A stretch of DNA of 64,000 nt from Effusibacillus pohliae DSM 22757 (GCF_000376225.1 NZ_AQXL01000117.1:1-64000); one strand, 5' to 3'. Positions 44,264 through 52,911 are shown, counted from the first letter of the stretch. Numbers and translations are program-made. The notes: a model not told the origin generated them from the letters alone.

Positions 44264-44974
44264 TCATAACCGTTTTCTCCACAGCAACAGCAGCCCAAAA
44301 ACCGCCAGCACAAGAGATCCCGCTTGCACCGTCGACATCCCCATCCACTGCCGGTTGGGAAAGTCAAGAAACGAGACCAATATCCCAATCACACCCACAC
44401 CAAAAAGAGACCAGCCCAAACGCTGTACTGTCGGAACCGATCTCCTGCGAATCCCCATCCCCAGCAGGACAAGCGCCAGTCCCCGGTAAAAATGCAACGG
44501 ATGATACGCATGGTTTCCGGCCATAACCCCCCAAGGAAGCAAGGTCGGTTTTCCGAGATCCACCATCAGGAGTTGAGACACGCCAAGGCCGATCAAAATT
44601 CCTGGTACAAATGCGTTTAGCAATTGCAGAAAATTTGTTTCGGAAACCAGCTTCGCCCGCCACATCTTCCATCCCACAAACAGGCCCCCGGCAATCCACC
44701 CCACCAACGCCATGTACGGTGCAGGAACAGCCATAATTGCCCGAAACGAATCTTGAAACAACAGAACCGGGTCAAACAAAATCTGGCCAAATCGCTGCAC
44801 GAACCATCCGATCAACAAACCGGTCCATACTAAATCCACAACCAGCTTGCCGTTACTTCCAACGCGGTCCACATCGCGACGCAAGATTGGCGTCGCTAAG
44901 AAAAAACTTGCCACAAGGGCAAGCAAATGGATTGGAATCGTCAAGATTCCGAGTTGGAGTGCCGTATCCAGCAT
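44264..44974 (-). CDS. Multi-spanning membrane protein, Lgt-like
   Basis: 236 aa, seven predicted helices. The layout and the segment AGNHAYHPLHFYRGLALVLLG recall prolipoprotein diacylglyceryl transferase (Lgt), but the catalytic signature is too diverged to assign that activity. 9 nt after tlpA in the same operon as the HesB-like selenoprotein gene; such Lgt-like/TlpA pairs are probably linked to thiol or sulfur redox outside the membrane. ATG 44974 chosen over GTG 44983 for ribosome-site spacing. Confidence 0.6.
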   Translation of the reverse strand: MLDTALQLGILTIPIHLLALVASFFLATPILRRDVDRVGSNGKLVVDLVWTGLLIGWFVQRFGQILFDPVLLFQDSFRAIMAVPAPYMALVGWIAGGLFVGWKMWRAKLVSETNFLQLLNAFVPGILIGLGVSQLLMVDLGKPTLLPWGVMAGNHAYHPLHFYRGLALVLLGMGIRRRSVPTVQRLGWSLFGVGVIGILVSFLDFPNRQWMGMSTVQAGSLVLAVFGLLLLWRKRL

Positions 44975-44983
44975 GTTCAACAC

Positions 44984-45568
44984 CTATTTTTTTAATAATT
45001 TTTGAATCGCGCGCTCCATGGTGGATTCATTCATCATGCCTTGAAAGCGATCCACAACGATTCCTTTCGGGTCAATGGTTACCGTTGTCGGAATCCCGAC
45101 AGCTTGATAAAGTTCTGCCACCTTTGCTTTGTCATCGAGCAAATTTTGATATTTGACGTGAAATTCCTTCAGAAACTTTTTCGGTCCTTCCGGATCCTGT
45201 TCGCTCGTGGTCATGTTCACGCCAAGGAAAATCACCTTGTCTCCGTACTGTTCCGATTTTTTTACAAGGTCCGGCATTTCGGCGCGACATGGCGGACACC
45301 AGGAAGCCCAGAAGTTGACCAATATCGGTTTTCCCCGAAAATCGCTCAATTTTACAGTCTTTCCGTTCATATCAGTCAATGTAAAATCGGGGGCCTGGTA
45401 GCCGGGAAGCGGAAGTTCCGCCTTTTGTTCCGTACTCGGTTGACCAGTTGCGGCGGTTCCCGCTGAACTGTTGGGTGCTGTCGTATTTGAACCCGCGTTC
45501 CCGAAAATCGCGCATATGGCCAATCCCACAATGACCAATGCACCAACACCTATTTGCCAATTTTTCAT
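44984..45568 (-). CDS. TlpA/ResA-type membrane-anchored thioredoxin
   Basis: 194 aa. N-terminal membrane anchor (about 3-22), Ser/Thr-rich linker, then an AhpC-TSA/TlpA fold with FRGKPILVNFWASWCPPCRAEMP (active site WCPPC) and GIPTTVTIDPKG (cis-Pro). Reduces or oxidises thiols on the outer face, e.g. apocytochrome c or a sulfur carrier. GGGAGGCCACC lies before the ATG. Confidence 0.9.
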   Translation of the reverse strand: MKNWQIGVGALVIVGLAICAIFGNAGSNTTAPNSSAGTAATGQPSTEQKAELPLPGYQAPDFTLTDMNGKTVKLSDFRGKPILVNFWASWCPPCRAEMPDLVKKSEQYGDKVIFLGVNMTTSEQDPEGPKKFLKEFHVKYQNLLDDKAKVAELYQAVGIPTTVTIDPKGIVVDRFQGMMNESTMERAIQKLLKK

Positions 45569-45694
45569 GGTGGCCTCCCAGCAACAGGTTTGTATCTCGT
45601 ATACCGGCACGGAAGCGAGGATCGGGCCGATGCAGTGGATCCAACCTGCGAAAAAAGCCCATCTCCACTAGCATAAATCCTAACCAATGGCACT

Positions 45695-45979
45695 TCAACA
45701 AATTGAATCTCTATAAATTTGGAACCCTTTTCCGAACCAAGAATCTTTATAATTAATTTTTAGCCCTTCCATATAGGAAGCTAATCCTGAATTATAAACG
45801 AATTGAATTCCGTCTACTTCCACTTTTTGATCGTGTTCGTTTGTTGACTCCTCCAGAGCCATGCCGTAAGTCGGTCCGCCTCAGCCAACGCCCGCGATAT
45901 ACAATCGGATCATCTGTCCTTTGGGAAAATTGAGTATTTCTTTCAATTTCGCAACCGCTTCAGGAGTGACTTGCAGCAT
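45695..45979 (-). CDS. HesB-like selenoprotein (in-frame UGA = Sec 33)
   Basis: 95 codons including the stop; 94 residues if UGA is read. MLQVTPEAVAKLKEILNFPK...LYIAGVG-UGA-GGPTYGMALEES then KVEVDGIQFVYNSGLASYME, KINYKDSWFGKGFQIYRDSIC, stop. The part after UGA is full, family-like HesB/IscA sequence, and UGA stands where A-type Fe-S carriers have their first conserved Cys (AG.GC.GP). A hairpin at 45845 fits the bacterial SECIS. HesB-like selenoproteins are a known family. If UGA is a stop, only 32 residues are made. Ahead of tlpA, with a CstR-type operator upstream. Whether the genome has selA/B/C is not visible here. Confidence 0.8.
45845..45861 (-). promoter_or_regulatory. SECIS-like hairpin after the UGA codon
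   Basis: Minus strand UGGCUC-UGGAG-GAGUCA: six pairs (one G-U), 5-nt loop with G in its second position, loop starting 26 nt after the UGA. This fits the bacterial SECIS rule of a small G-containing apical loop about 16-37 nt downstream. Confidence 0.65.
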
Positions 45980-46012
45980 TATATTCTCTACCCTTCTTCT
46001 GAGATTGGGCAA

Positions 46013-46030
46013 AATACCCCTATAGGTATT
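46013..46030. promoter_or_regulatory. CstR-type operator upstream of the HesB-like gene
   Basis: ATACCCCTATAGGTAT (arms ATACC/GGTAT, 6-nt centre), 35 nt before the selenoprotein start. Same architecture as the sites at 52896 and 53360. Confidence 0.7.
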
Positions 46031-46073
46031 ATGGTAGTGTTTCACATCTGCTTTGTCAAGCTTTTCCTGGTTC

Positions 46074-46451
46074 TCAAAAGAGCAGCAGGATTGCAATAAT
46101 CACCAACAAAAAAGAATCAAGAAGCACCAAACACGCAAAGATCACAAACATGATTGCGCGAGGCGATTGAAACGTTTCCTCATTTATCTTTTTACGATTG
46201 ACAAAAAAATTTCGGGTCGCAAATCCAAATACAAGTCCGCCGAGCACCACCGATCCTATGCCGACAAATGCCGCAATCGTATTCGCCAAATGAGTGAAGG
46301 GTGTGGAACGGAAAACCACTCCAGCCGCCAAAAATCCAAGTCCCACAATGGTGATACTGGTTCGGATCCAGGCGAGAAAAGTTCGTTCATTCGCAAGATG
46401 TTGCTGCACATATTTGGAATCCACTGTTTTTTTCCGTTCTTCATTCATCAT
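46074..46451 (-). CDS. DUF202 (YidH-type) membrane protein
   Basis: 125 aa, three membrane helices. Starts with the family block HLANERTFLAWIRTSITIVGLGF. Function unknown. AGAAAGG lies 9 nt before the chosen ATG. Confidence 0.85.
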   Translation of the reverse strand: MMNEERKKTVDSKYVQQHLANERTFLAWIRTSITIVGLGFLAAGVVFRSTPFTHLANTIAAFVGIGSVVLGGLVFGFATRNFFVNRKKINEETFQSPRAIMFVIFACLVLLDSFLLVIIAILLLF

Positions 46452-46543
46452 GTCTTTCAACCTTTCTCCATATTTCTCCAGCTTTAAACAACACGATTTG
46501 GATACGTTATATAACGAATCCCCAGCTGATGCGAGGTGAAAAG

Positions 46544-47624
46544 ATGAAAAACAAATGGACCGCCTTATTCATTTCTTTTATCCTGTACTTGATTCTATTC
46601 GGCCATTTCGCTCCCGTTCGGGCCAATACCGCGAATTCCAAAGCATCTTTCGTGATTCATGAAGTGCATAGTGGAGAAACACTCTATTCCATTTCGGGGC
46701 GTTACGGGCAATCGATTCAAAACATCCGACAGATAAACGGTCTCACAACGGATCGGATTGTTCCAGGGCAATCCCTATTAATCCCAGGCCACACGTTTTT
46801 GGTGATGAAAGGCGATTCGCTTTGGAAAATCGCTGACCGACATGGAATCTCTGTAGATGAACTCATAAAAGCAAACCGAATTGGCGATCCAAACCGTCTT
46901 CAGTCTGAAACAAAACTGCCAGAAACAACTTGATCCGGAGTATTGAACGTCTGGTCACCTCGCAACCATTCAAAGGTGTAAATATTGACTTTGAACAAAT
47001 AAAACCGGTTGACCGCGATGCATTTAACCAATTTATAAAAGAGCTGTCCGGTCGGCTAAAACCTTCCGGATTCACGATTTCCATTGCAGTACCCGCCAAA
47101 CAGGGGGATCGATCGCCGGAATATCTTGCCGCCTACGATTATGCCACATTGGGAGCGACAGCCGATCATGTATTTCTGATGACATATGACTGGCATTGGC
47201 CCGGCGGACCGCCCGGCCGATCGCTCCGATCGACCAGGTACGCGCTACTCTGGATTATGCCGTCAAAACGGTTCCAAAACAAAAACTGTTTCTCGGTATT
47301 GCCATGTACGCCTATGATTGGACCTATTTTCCTGACGGCAAAACGAAAGGAACCGCCTACTCCCAGAACAGGGCGATTCAGATCGCTACACAACATTGGG
47401 CTCCTGTTCAATATGATGGGCGGTCGGCATCCCCCCATTTTGTTTATACCGATTCTTCCGGTCATAAACATGAGGTTTGGTTCGAAGATGCCCGTAGCAT
47501 TATCAAAAAATACCGGCTTGTTCATGAATACGGCATCCGGGGTATGGGCGGATGGAAACTGGGACTTTCCTTTCCGCAAGCGGAAGAAATGCTTCCCCGC
47601 ATGTTTTCAATCGTGAAACCTTGA
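46544..47624 (+). pseudogene. SleL/YaaH-type spore cortex N-acetylglucosaminidase, broken
   Basis: Signal peptide (KNKWTALFISFILYLILFGHF), two LysM domains (VHSGETLYSISGRYGQ; VMKGDSLWKIADRHGI), then a stop at 46931. The GH18 domain resumes in another frame at PFKGVNIDFEQIK (catalytic Glu of DxxDxE), having lost roughly 150-170 residues, and shifts frame again near 47215 (WPGGPPG to PIAPIDQVRATL) before ending GMGGWKLGLSFPQAEEML. So one deletion plus one frameshift. Cortex lysis must rely on other enzymes elsewhere. Confidence 0.85.
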
Positions 47625-47713
47625 CAAGACACATTCTTTGTAATGACCGGGGCTCGATACGGCCCCGGTACCATTTTGATGGGCAGCCATTGTGCACGTC
47701 TGTGTCTCCGCTT

Positions 47714-48283
47714 TTATTTCCGTACTACCAGAATGTAATGGAAATCGGTTGGAAACAGGCTCTTTACAATTTCGAATCCCGCTGTCTCCATCGCTTTTCT
47801 CATATCGGTAGAGTGGATTCGATGATGGAGAGGCGGACCTTGTTCCATCGGTTTCTTTTCCCATTCCAGGCAAAAACATGTACCGTTTTTTTTCAAGACG
47901 CGTTGGATTTCCTCCAAACCTTTTGAAAGAGGTTCCACCTCGTGCAAAACAAACGAGGCGATCACCCGATCGACGGAGGAGTCCGGCAAAGGAATATTTT
48001 CGATTTTCCCTTCGACCGGTTCGACATTTTCAATATGCAGTTCTTCCAGTTTGGACTTGAGAACGGAAAGCATTTTGGGTTCGATATCCAACGCATAGAC
48101 TTTGTTGTCCGTCATGTTTGCTGCCGGCAATGTGAAATATCCGGTGCCCGCCCCCAAATCGAGAACCACATCGTCTCTGCCAATCGCCGACAATTGCAAT
48201 AGCTGGTCGGGCGGGAGAGCTTTTCTTCGTTCAGGGTTGTCCAACATTTCCATTTTTTCTGGATCAAAACGTCTCTCACTCAT
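47714..48283 (-). CDS. SAM-dependent methyltransferase (UbiE-like)
   Basis: 189 aa, class I fold: motif I VVLDLGAGTGYFTLPAA, VYALDIEPKML, IENIPLPDSSVDRVIASFVLHEV. Substrate not readable. GGGAGGGGATCTCACC before the ATG; the ORF's extra 10 codons are not needed. 48 nt downstream of cstR on the same strand, so possibly in its regulon. Confidence 0.85.
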   Translation of the reverse strand: MSERRFDPEKMEMLDNPERRKALPPDQLLQLSAIGRDDVVLDLGAGTGYFTLPAANMTDNKVYALDIEPKMLSVLKSKLEELHIENVEPVEGKIENIPLPDSSVDRVIASFVLHEVEPLSKGLEEIQRVLKKNGTCFCLEWEKKPMEQGPPLHHRIHSTDMRKAMETAGFEIVKSLFPTDFHYILVVRK

Positions 48284-48331
48284 GGTGAGATCCCCTCCCA
48301 TTCTAGGCCCCATTTCAGGCTCGATGATTCG

Positions 48332-48601
48332 CTACCGGCTCTTGACGAGCAGATCGACAGCCTCTTTGATCACTTCATCAGGATTTTGTCCGTTTTTTAG
48401 CTCTTCACGAATGCATTGCTCCAAATTGCTTGCCACAATCAGTCCAATGACGCGATCGACGGCCGAACGGATCGCTTGCAATTGTGTGACGACATCCTTG
48501 CATTCCTTGTTTTGTTCCATCATGGCGTGAACGCCTCGAATCTGCCCTTCGATCCGCCGCAGGCGGTTTTTGACCGAATCATTGTAATCCAATGCAGTCA
48601 T
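48332..48601 (-). CDS. cstR: CsoR-family persulfide sensor, CstR type
   Basis: 89 aa all-helical CsoR-family repressor (VKNRLRRIEGQIRGVHAMMEQNKECKDVVTQLQAIRSAVDRVIGLI). The two reactive Cys are present (KECKDV and LEQCIREE), but the His that CsoR uses to bind copper is Asn here (SNLEQC). Cys pair without the His is the CstR pattern: it senses sulfane sulfur by forming polysulfide links and then frees sulfur-detoxification operons. The nearby TusA/rhodanese/PDO genes support this. Confidence 0.9.
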   Translation of the reverse strand: MTALDYNDSVKNRLRRIEGQIRGVHAMMEQNKECKDVVTQLQAIRSAVDRVIGLIVASNLEQCIREELKNGQNPDEVIKEAVDLLVKSR

Positions 48602-48625
48602 CCCCTTTTTCTTTTACTTCTAACC

Positions 48626-48641
48626 ATACCCCCATGCGTAA
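48626..48641. promoter_or_regulatory. Degenerate CstR site in the cstR promoter
   Basis: ATACCCCCATGCGTAA: ATACC-N6-CGTAA, a half-matching copy 25 nt upstream of cstR. Possible weak autoregulation. Confidence 0.4.
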
Positions 48642-48673
48642 AAAATTGCAACGATACTTGAGGACATGCAAAC

Positions 48674-48696
48674 GACGCCCGTATCATACGGGCGTC
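48674..48696 (-). terminator. Terminator hairpin after the sulfur operon
   Basis: GACGCCCGTA-N3-TACGGGCGTC followed by GTTTGC on the minus strand. Confidence 0.65.
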
Positions 48697-48703
48697 AGTC
48701 AAC

Positions 48704-48846
48704 TCAACCTTCGAGATACGACCGGATGCTCGCTTCAGGTTGAAATCCGACCAACGGCCTTGCGGGTTTACCTTCCTTGAAAAGAATCAGGGTGGGCAAC
48801 CCCATCACCATATACCGCTGCGGCAAACCCGGCTGATCGTCAGTTG
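48704..48846 (-). pseudogene. Thioredoxin C-terminal relic
   Basis: Minus frame DDQPGLPQRYMVMGLPTLIL then FKEGKPARPLVGFQPEASIR and SYLEG, stop. This is the second half of a thioredoxin (cis-Pro motif MGLPTLILFK.G). The WCGPC half is gone and the frame abuts the end of the DUF302 gene, so a deletion fused them. No start codon. Confidence 0.75.
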
Positions 48847-49226
48847 CAAGCTTCGTTTACAGCCTCAATCAGGGTATCTTCCACGCGTTTTGCAATCTCT
48901 TGCAGAGCCGGATCATCAACAAGATCAACCAGGACGGTCGGTTTGGGCAAACCGATTTTCGTTGTCCCGTTCTCATGGTAGACCACAATTTTGCAGGGAA
49001 GGAAATATCCCATCAAACCATTCTGAGAAAGCACCCGCGCCGCTTCCACCGGATTGCAGACCTCAAGCACCCTGTAGGGCTGGGTAAAATCGATTCCTTT
49101 TTCCTGCAGTTTGGCGGTGATGTCAAACTGCCACAATACACCGAACTTGCGGCTTTTCAGGCTTTCTTCGACCGCGGCGACCGCTTCGTCGACGCTCTTG
49201 TTCGTTTCGACCGTGTAATGAAACAC
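48840..49226 (-). CDS. DUF302 family protein
   Basis: 128 aa. Family blocks: SVDEAVAAVEESLKSRKFGVLWQFD, YRVLEVCNPVEAARVLSQN, GYFLPCKIVVYHENGTTKIGLPKP. DUF302 proteins are small, dimeric and often occur with sulfur and anaerobic genes; function unknown. GTG 49226 chosen behind GGGGAGGCGAACAAG. 17 nt after tusA. Confidence 0.85.
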   Translation of the reverse strand: MFHYTVETNKSVDEAVAAVEESLKSRKFGVLWQFDITAKLQEKGIDFTQPYRVLEVCNPVEAARVLSQNGLMGYFLPCKIVVYHENGTTKIGLPKPTVLVDLVDDPALQEIAKRVEDTLIEAVNEACN

Positions 49227-49243
49227 CTTGTTCGCCTCCCCGC

Positions 49244-49474
49244 TCACTGTCCTTTCTTGACAAAGAAACGGAACACGCCGTTGTCTTCTTCCATTTTGAC
49301 CAGTTCGTGTTTCGTCTGTTTCACCCATCCTTGAAAATCGTTAACCGACCCTTTGTCGGTTGCCTGCAGCTCCATGATTTGCCCGGGTTGCATGCTGTCG
49401 ATCGCTTTTTTCGCTTTTACGATCGGCATCGGGCACGATAAACCCTTTGCGTCAACCACAACATCTGCCTGCAT
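49244..49474 (-). CDS. tusA: TusA/SirA-family sulfur carrier
   Basis: 76 aa. Active Cys in DAKGLSCPMPIVKAKKAID. Carries persulfide sulfur between sulfurtransferases. 29 nt after the rhodanese-PDO gene, in the CstR-type sulfur cluster. Confidence 0.93.
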   Translation of the reverse strand: MQADVVVDAKGLSCPMPIVKAKKAIDSMQPGQIMELQATDKGSVNDFQGWVKQTKHELVKMEEDNGVFRFFVKKGQ

Positions 49475-49503
49475 GTTTCATTCCTCCTCGTCAAAATTTG
49501 TTT

Positions 49504-50634
49504 TCAACTGTGATGAATGGCGCAACGATTCGGTCCGATTTCGAGCTCTGTTGCCTTATCCGGCGTGACTTCGACGGTTCCCCGGTTGATTTCCACGATT
49601 TCCTCATAGTTCGGAGGCGTTGCTCCAACCGTTCCGGCCACTTTTTCGGTGAACACTTCCCGGTCCTGCGTCCGCATAATTTCATTGCTTCTGCGGATGT
49701 CACCCAGTGTCGCCCCCACATAGCCGTTTTCGTTGATTTCCTGAATATCGGCATAGTGAGTCGGCAACACAATGATATCATCCGACAACGCGGCGATTTT
49801 CCTGAACACGGTGTCATACAGCGCCTGCGCCCATTCGCGGGCTTTGCCACCGAGGTCGGGCCGCCCGAGCCCACCTACGAAAATGGTGTCGCCCGACAGC
49901 AAATATTTGTCGTTCACCAGGAACGACACGCTTCCCGGCGTGTGGCCCGGGGTCGGAATGGCCAGGACTTTGACGTGAACCGCTCCGAAGTTGATTTCGT
50001 TGTGTTTTTCCAGTGGTTCGAACGGCACGTCGGAGCCTTGCATTTCGCTTGAGGAGATATAGTACGTTGCCCCTGTCTTGTCGGCCAGTTCCCGGCCCCC
50101 GGAAATATGATCTGCATGCAGATGCGTATCCATCACGTGCACAATCCTTACGTTTTCTTGCTCGGCAAGCCGGGTGTATTCTTCCACGTGCCGGTTGGGA
50201 TCCACCACCATTGCCTGCCCTTCCGAGATCACCATGTACGACAGACAACCTTTCGCCAGTCGGTTGATTTGAATCAGCTTCATGTTTTCGTCGACCGCAA
50301 TGGTAACCGGATGGTAAAACTGGCTCCACTCCAGCATGCCTTCGCCCAGGTAACTGACCTGGTACCCTTTTTCGTCCAACATCTCGGCCACCATTTCGGC
50401 AGCGCCGCCTTTCGCGCAAATCACGACGATTTCCGTATCTTTCGGAAGATCCTCGTAATTTTTGGGATCGTCATCCAAAAAATCGAAGTACGGAATGTTT
50501 ACCGATTGAATGTTTTTTGCTTCTATTTTCCAATCGTGATATTCGTCCGGGTTCCGTACATCGAGAATAAACACCCGTTTTCCGCTGTTGATTTTGTCAT
50601 GCAACTGTTTCGCGTTGATTCGGGTGACCGCCAT
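49504..50634 (-). CDS. cstB: Rhodanese-persulfide dioxygenase fusion (CstB-like)
   Basis: 376 aa. N-terminal rhodanese (about 1-105) with active loop CAKGGAA, then an ETHE1-type metallo-beta-lactamase domain: THLHADHISGG, PTPGHTPGSV, SGDTIFVGGLGRPDLGG, and LPTHYADIQEINENGYVGATLGDI. It would oxidise glutathione- or low-molecular-weight thiol persulfide to sulfite and pass sulfur through the rhodanese. Domain order is Rhd-PDO, opposite to staphylococcal CstB, so it is a functional analogue rather than an orthologue. The symbol is given on role. Confidence 0.87.
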   Translation of the reverse strand: MAVTRINAKQLHDKINSGKRVFILDVRNPDEYHDWKIEAKNIQSVNIPYFDFLDDDPKNYEDLPKDTEIVVICAKGGAAEMVAEMLDEKGYQVSYLGEGMLEWSQFYHPVTIAVDENMKLIQINRLAKGCLSYMVISEGQAMVVDPNRHVEEYTRLAEQENVRIVHVMDTHLHADHISGGRELADKTGATYYISSSEMQGSDVPFEPLEKHNEINFGAVHVKVLAIPTPGHTPGSVSFLVNDKYLLSGDTIFVGGLGRPDLGGKAREWAQALYDTVFRKIAALSDDIIVLPTHYADIQEINENGYVGATLGDIRRSNEIMRTQDREVFTEKVAGTVGATPPNYEEIVEINRGTVEVTPDKATELEIGPNRCAIHHS

Positions 50635-50669
50635 GATCCAATATCATCCTTTCCTGTTACTGTCCTATA

Positions 50670-51254
50670 TTATGAACGTTTTTCAACGGGTCCCGTCCAT
50701 TCGGACATACCGGGGACTACGTTCTTGACATTTGGGAAACCTTTTTCGCTTAAAATTTGGCAAGCGATATCACTGCGGGTTCCTGTTCGGCAGACAACAT
50801 GGATTTCCTGATCCGCGAACTTTTTCAATTCGCCGATTGTTTCTTCCAGTTTCCCAAACGGAACCGAGATGGCCCCCGGAATGTGGCCAAACGCATACTC
50901 GGCAGGTTCCCGCACATCCACAATGACCGGATTGTCGGTCAGCCGTTGCAGCAGTTCCTCATTTGAAACCACATGCGGGTACCTCTTCTCTGGTTTCAAT
51001 TCGCTCGGATCGGATTTGCGAATATAGTGTTTAAAGACACCTTCTTCCTTGATTGTGCCAACGAACTGGTGTCCCGTTCGCTCCGCCCAACTCTTTATGT
51101 CAGAAACGGATCCCGGGTCGGTTGCCACAACTTCCAACACCTGACCGGGTTCGATCTCTTCAATCGCCTTCTTTGTCCGGACAATCGGCATGGGACACGA
51201 CAGCCCCTTACAGTCGACCGATTTATCCGCCATCAACGAGTTCGTCGTATTCAC
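50670..51254 (-). CDS. cstA: TusA-rhodanese fusion (CstA-like)
   Basis: 194 aa. N-terminal TusA domain (about 8-82, Cys in DCKGLSCPMPIV) and C-terminal rhodanese (about 95-190, active loop CRTGTRS). Staphylococcal CstA has the same two activities in a longer protein. Moves persulfide sulfur between carriers. GTG start behind AAGGGGGAACCCGCG. Confidence 0.87.
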   Translation of the reverse strand: MNTTNSLMADKSVDCKGLSCPMPIVRTKKAIEEIEPGQVLEVVATDPGSVSDIKSWAERTGHQFVGTIKEEGVFKHYIRKSDPSELKPEKRYPHVVSNEELLQRLTDNPVIVDVREPAEYAFGHIPGAISVPFGKLEETIGELKKFADQEIHVVCRTGTRSDIACQILSEKGFPNVKNVVPGMSEWTGPVEKRS

Positions 51255-51267
51255 CGCGGGTTCCCCC

Positions 51268-52050
51268 TTATTTCAGCAAAATATCAGCCCAAATTTTGAT
51301 TGCTGTTGCTACGATCAATACCGCCAAAATCCCCTGTAAAATTTTGGTGTTGACTCGGGTGCTCAGCTTGGCACCGAGGGGTGCCGCCAAAATGCTGGCG
51401 ACCACCATGATGACCGATGGCCAAAACAGCACGTCGCCCGCCATAATTTTTCCCACCGTTGAACCGATTGACGATATGAACGTAATCGCCAGTGAGGAAG
51501 CGATCGTCATACGGGTCGGGATCTTTAGGACCAAAAGCATGATCGGGACCAGTATGAAAGCCCCGGCCGCCCCGACAATCCCGGAAGCGACGCCAACCAC
51601 AAAAGCGGAGATGACCGCAATCGTCCGGTTGAACTGCACCTGTTCAAGCGGGATCTCGTCCAATCCTTTTTTCGGGACGAACATCATGATGGCCGCAATC
51701 GTTGCAAGCAGAGCATAGACAAAATTAATCGTCGCTCCCGACAGAAACTTTCCGCCGTATCCCCCAACAAAGCTGCCGATGATGATGGAAATCCCCATGT
51801 AGGCGACCAATTTGTAGTTGATCACCTTTTCCTTTCGAAGCGCCAGAACGCCGGATATCGTGGCAAAGAAAACCTGTACGGCGCTGATCCCGGACACCTC
51901 GTGCGCCGTATAAGCGGCCACTCCGACAGCCGGAGGAACATACAGCAGCAACGGATATTTGATAATGGATCCTCCAATCCCCACAAGGCCCGAAATAAAT
52001 GAGCCGACAAAACCGATCAGAAACAAAGTGGCTACCAAACCAACCGTCAT
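51268..52050 (-). CDS. tauE: TauE/SafE-family sulfite or sulfonate exporter
   Basis: 260 aa, eight or so membrane helices in two repeats (GFVGSFISGLVGIGGSIIKYP; VVGVASGIVGAAGAFILVPIM). In CstR regulons this family is thought to export the sulfite made by the dioxygenase. 13 nt before the TusA-rhodanese gene. Confidence 0.88.
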   Translation of the reverse strand: MTVGLVATLFLIGFVGSFISGLVGIGGSIIKYPLLLYVPPAVGVAAYTAHEVSGISAVQVFFATISGVLALRKEKVINYKLVAYMGISIIIGSFVGGYGGKFLSGATINFVYALLATIAAIMMFVPKKGLDEIPLEQVQFNRTIAVISAFVVGVASGIVGAAGAFILVPIMLLVLKIPTRMTIASSLAITFISSIGSTVGKIMAGDVLFWPSVIMVVASILAAPLGAKLSTRVNTKILQGILAVLIVATAIKIWADILLK

Positions 52051-52123
52051 ACCTATCCTCCCCTTTTTCTGCTGTAATGTTGCTGGGAGCCGGCTCCAAG
52101 GGGAGGTCGGCTCCTTCGGGTGA

Positions 52124-52519
52124 TCAGAAGGTGACGGTTACGTCGGCATCGTAAGCAAAATCCAGGAATGTTACCGCGCCGCCCACTTCGACCCCGTCAA
52201 TGAAATCCTCTTTTTTCATGCCTGTGACATCCATCGTCATTTGGCATGCGATCAGTTTGACGCCGGATTCTTTTGCGATTTCAACCAGTTCCGGAATGGA
52301 CGGAACATTGGCGCGCTTGAATCCTTCCATGTAATGTTCTTTTCCGGCACCCATCGTCAGCATGTTGGCTGCATCCTTGTGAATGATCGCCAACGCCTCA
52401 AAGGTGAAAAAGATCGCCACTTCCGCCTCGGTCGCCGCCGCAGCGGTTGCGATATTCAACACTTTGTAGGCGGTCTCCAATCCGCCGTTTGATGCGATGA
52501 TTGCTACACGTCTTGCCAT
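52124..52519 (-). CDS. DsrE-family (DsrE2-like) sulfur-relay protein
   Basis: 131 aa, DsrE/F fold: IIASNGGLETAYKVLNIATA, AIFFTFEALAIIHKD, LIACQMTMDVTGMKKEDFID with the reactive Cys in ACQMTMD. Peroxiredoxin-like and DsrE2 members pair with rhodanese and TusA as a sulfur relay. AAAAGGAGAGATGG precedes the ATG. Confidence 0.88.
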   Translation of the reverse strand: MARRVAIIASNGGLETAYKVLNIATAAAATEAEVAIFFTFEALAIIHKDAANMLTMGAGKEHYMEGFKRANVPSIPELVEIAKESGVKLIACQMTMDVTGMKKEDFIDGVEVGGAVTFLDFAYDADVTVTF

Positions 52520-52550
52520 TTTCCATCTCTCCTTTTCAGAATGAATCTCA

Positions 52551-52880
52551 TTACAATGAAACTTCAATGTCGCCTTGCCAGGCGTTCATTCCACCCAACA
52601 TGTTTTTCACGTTCCGGTATCCGCGGCTCATCAAATATTCGCAAGCCTTGGCGCTCCGGTTGCCGCTTCTGCAAACCAGGATCGTTTCCTTGTCCGGATC
52701 GATCTCATGCAACCGGTCCGGCAGTTCGGCCAAACGAATGTGTTTTGCTCCTGGAATTTTGCCCCGTGCCACTTCCTGGTGCTCGCGAACATCAATGATG
52801 TTCAATTGTTCTCCGCGTTTCAGCCTCTCGTTCACGTCGTGGGGCAAGATGTTGATCACTCTCGCGGCAGTTTGGTACAT
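52551..52880 (-). CDS. Single-domain rhodanese
   Basis: 109 aa. Active loop CRSGNRSA, preceded by INIIDVREHQEVARGKIPGAKHIRL. First gene of the downstream sulfur operon, directly behind a CstR-type operator 16 nt upstream of its start. Confidence 0.93.
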   Translation of the reverse strand: MYQTAARVINILPHDVNERLKRGEQLNIIDVREHQEVARGKIPGAKHIRLAELPDRLHEIDPDKETILVCRSGNRSAKACEYLMSRGYRNVKNMLGGMNAWQGDIEVSL

Positions 52881-52895
52881 GTTTTCACCCCCATA

Positions 52896-52911
52896 ATACC
52901 CATATGGGTAT
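52896..52911. promoter_or_regulatory. CstR-type operator, perfect palindrome
   Basis: ATACCCATATGGGTAT, 16 bp, between the two rhodanese genes. Confidence 0.8.
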
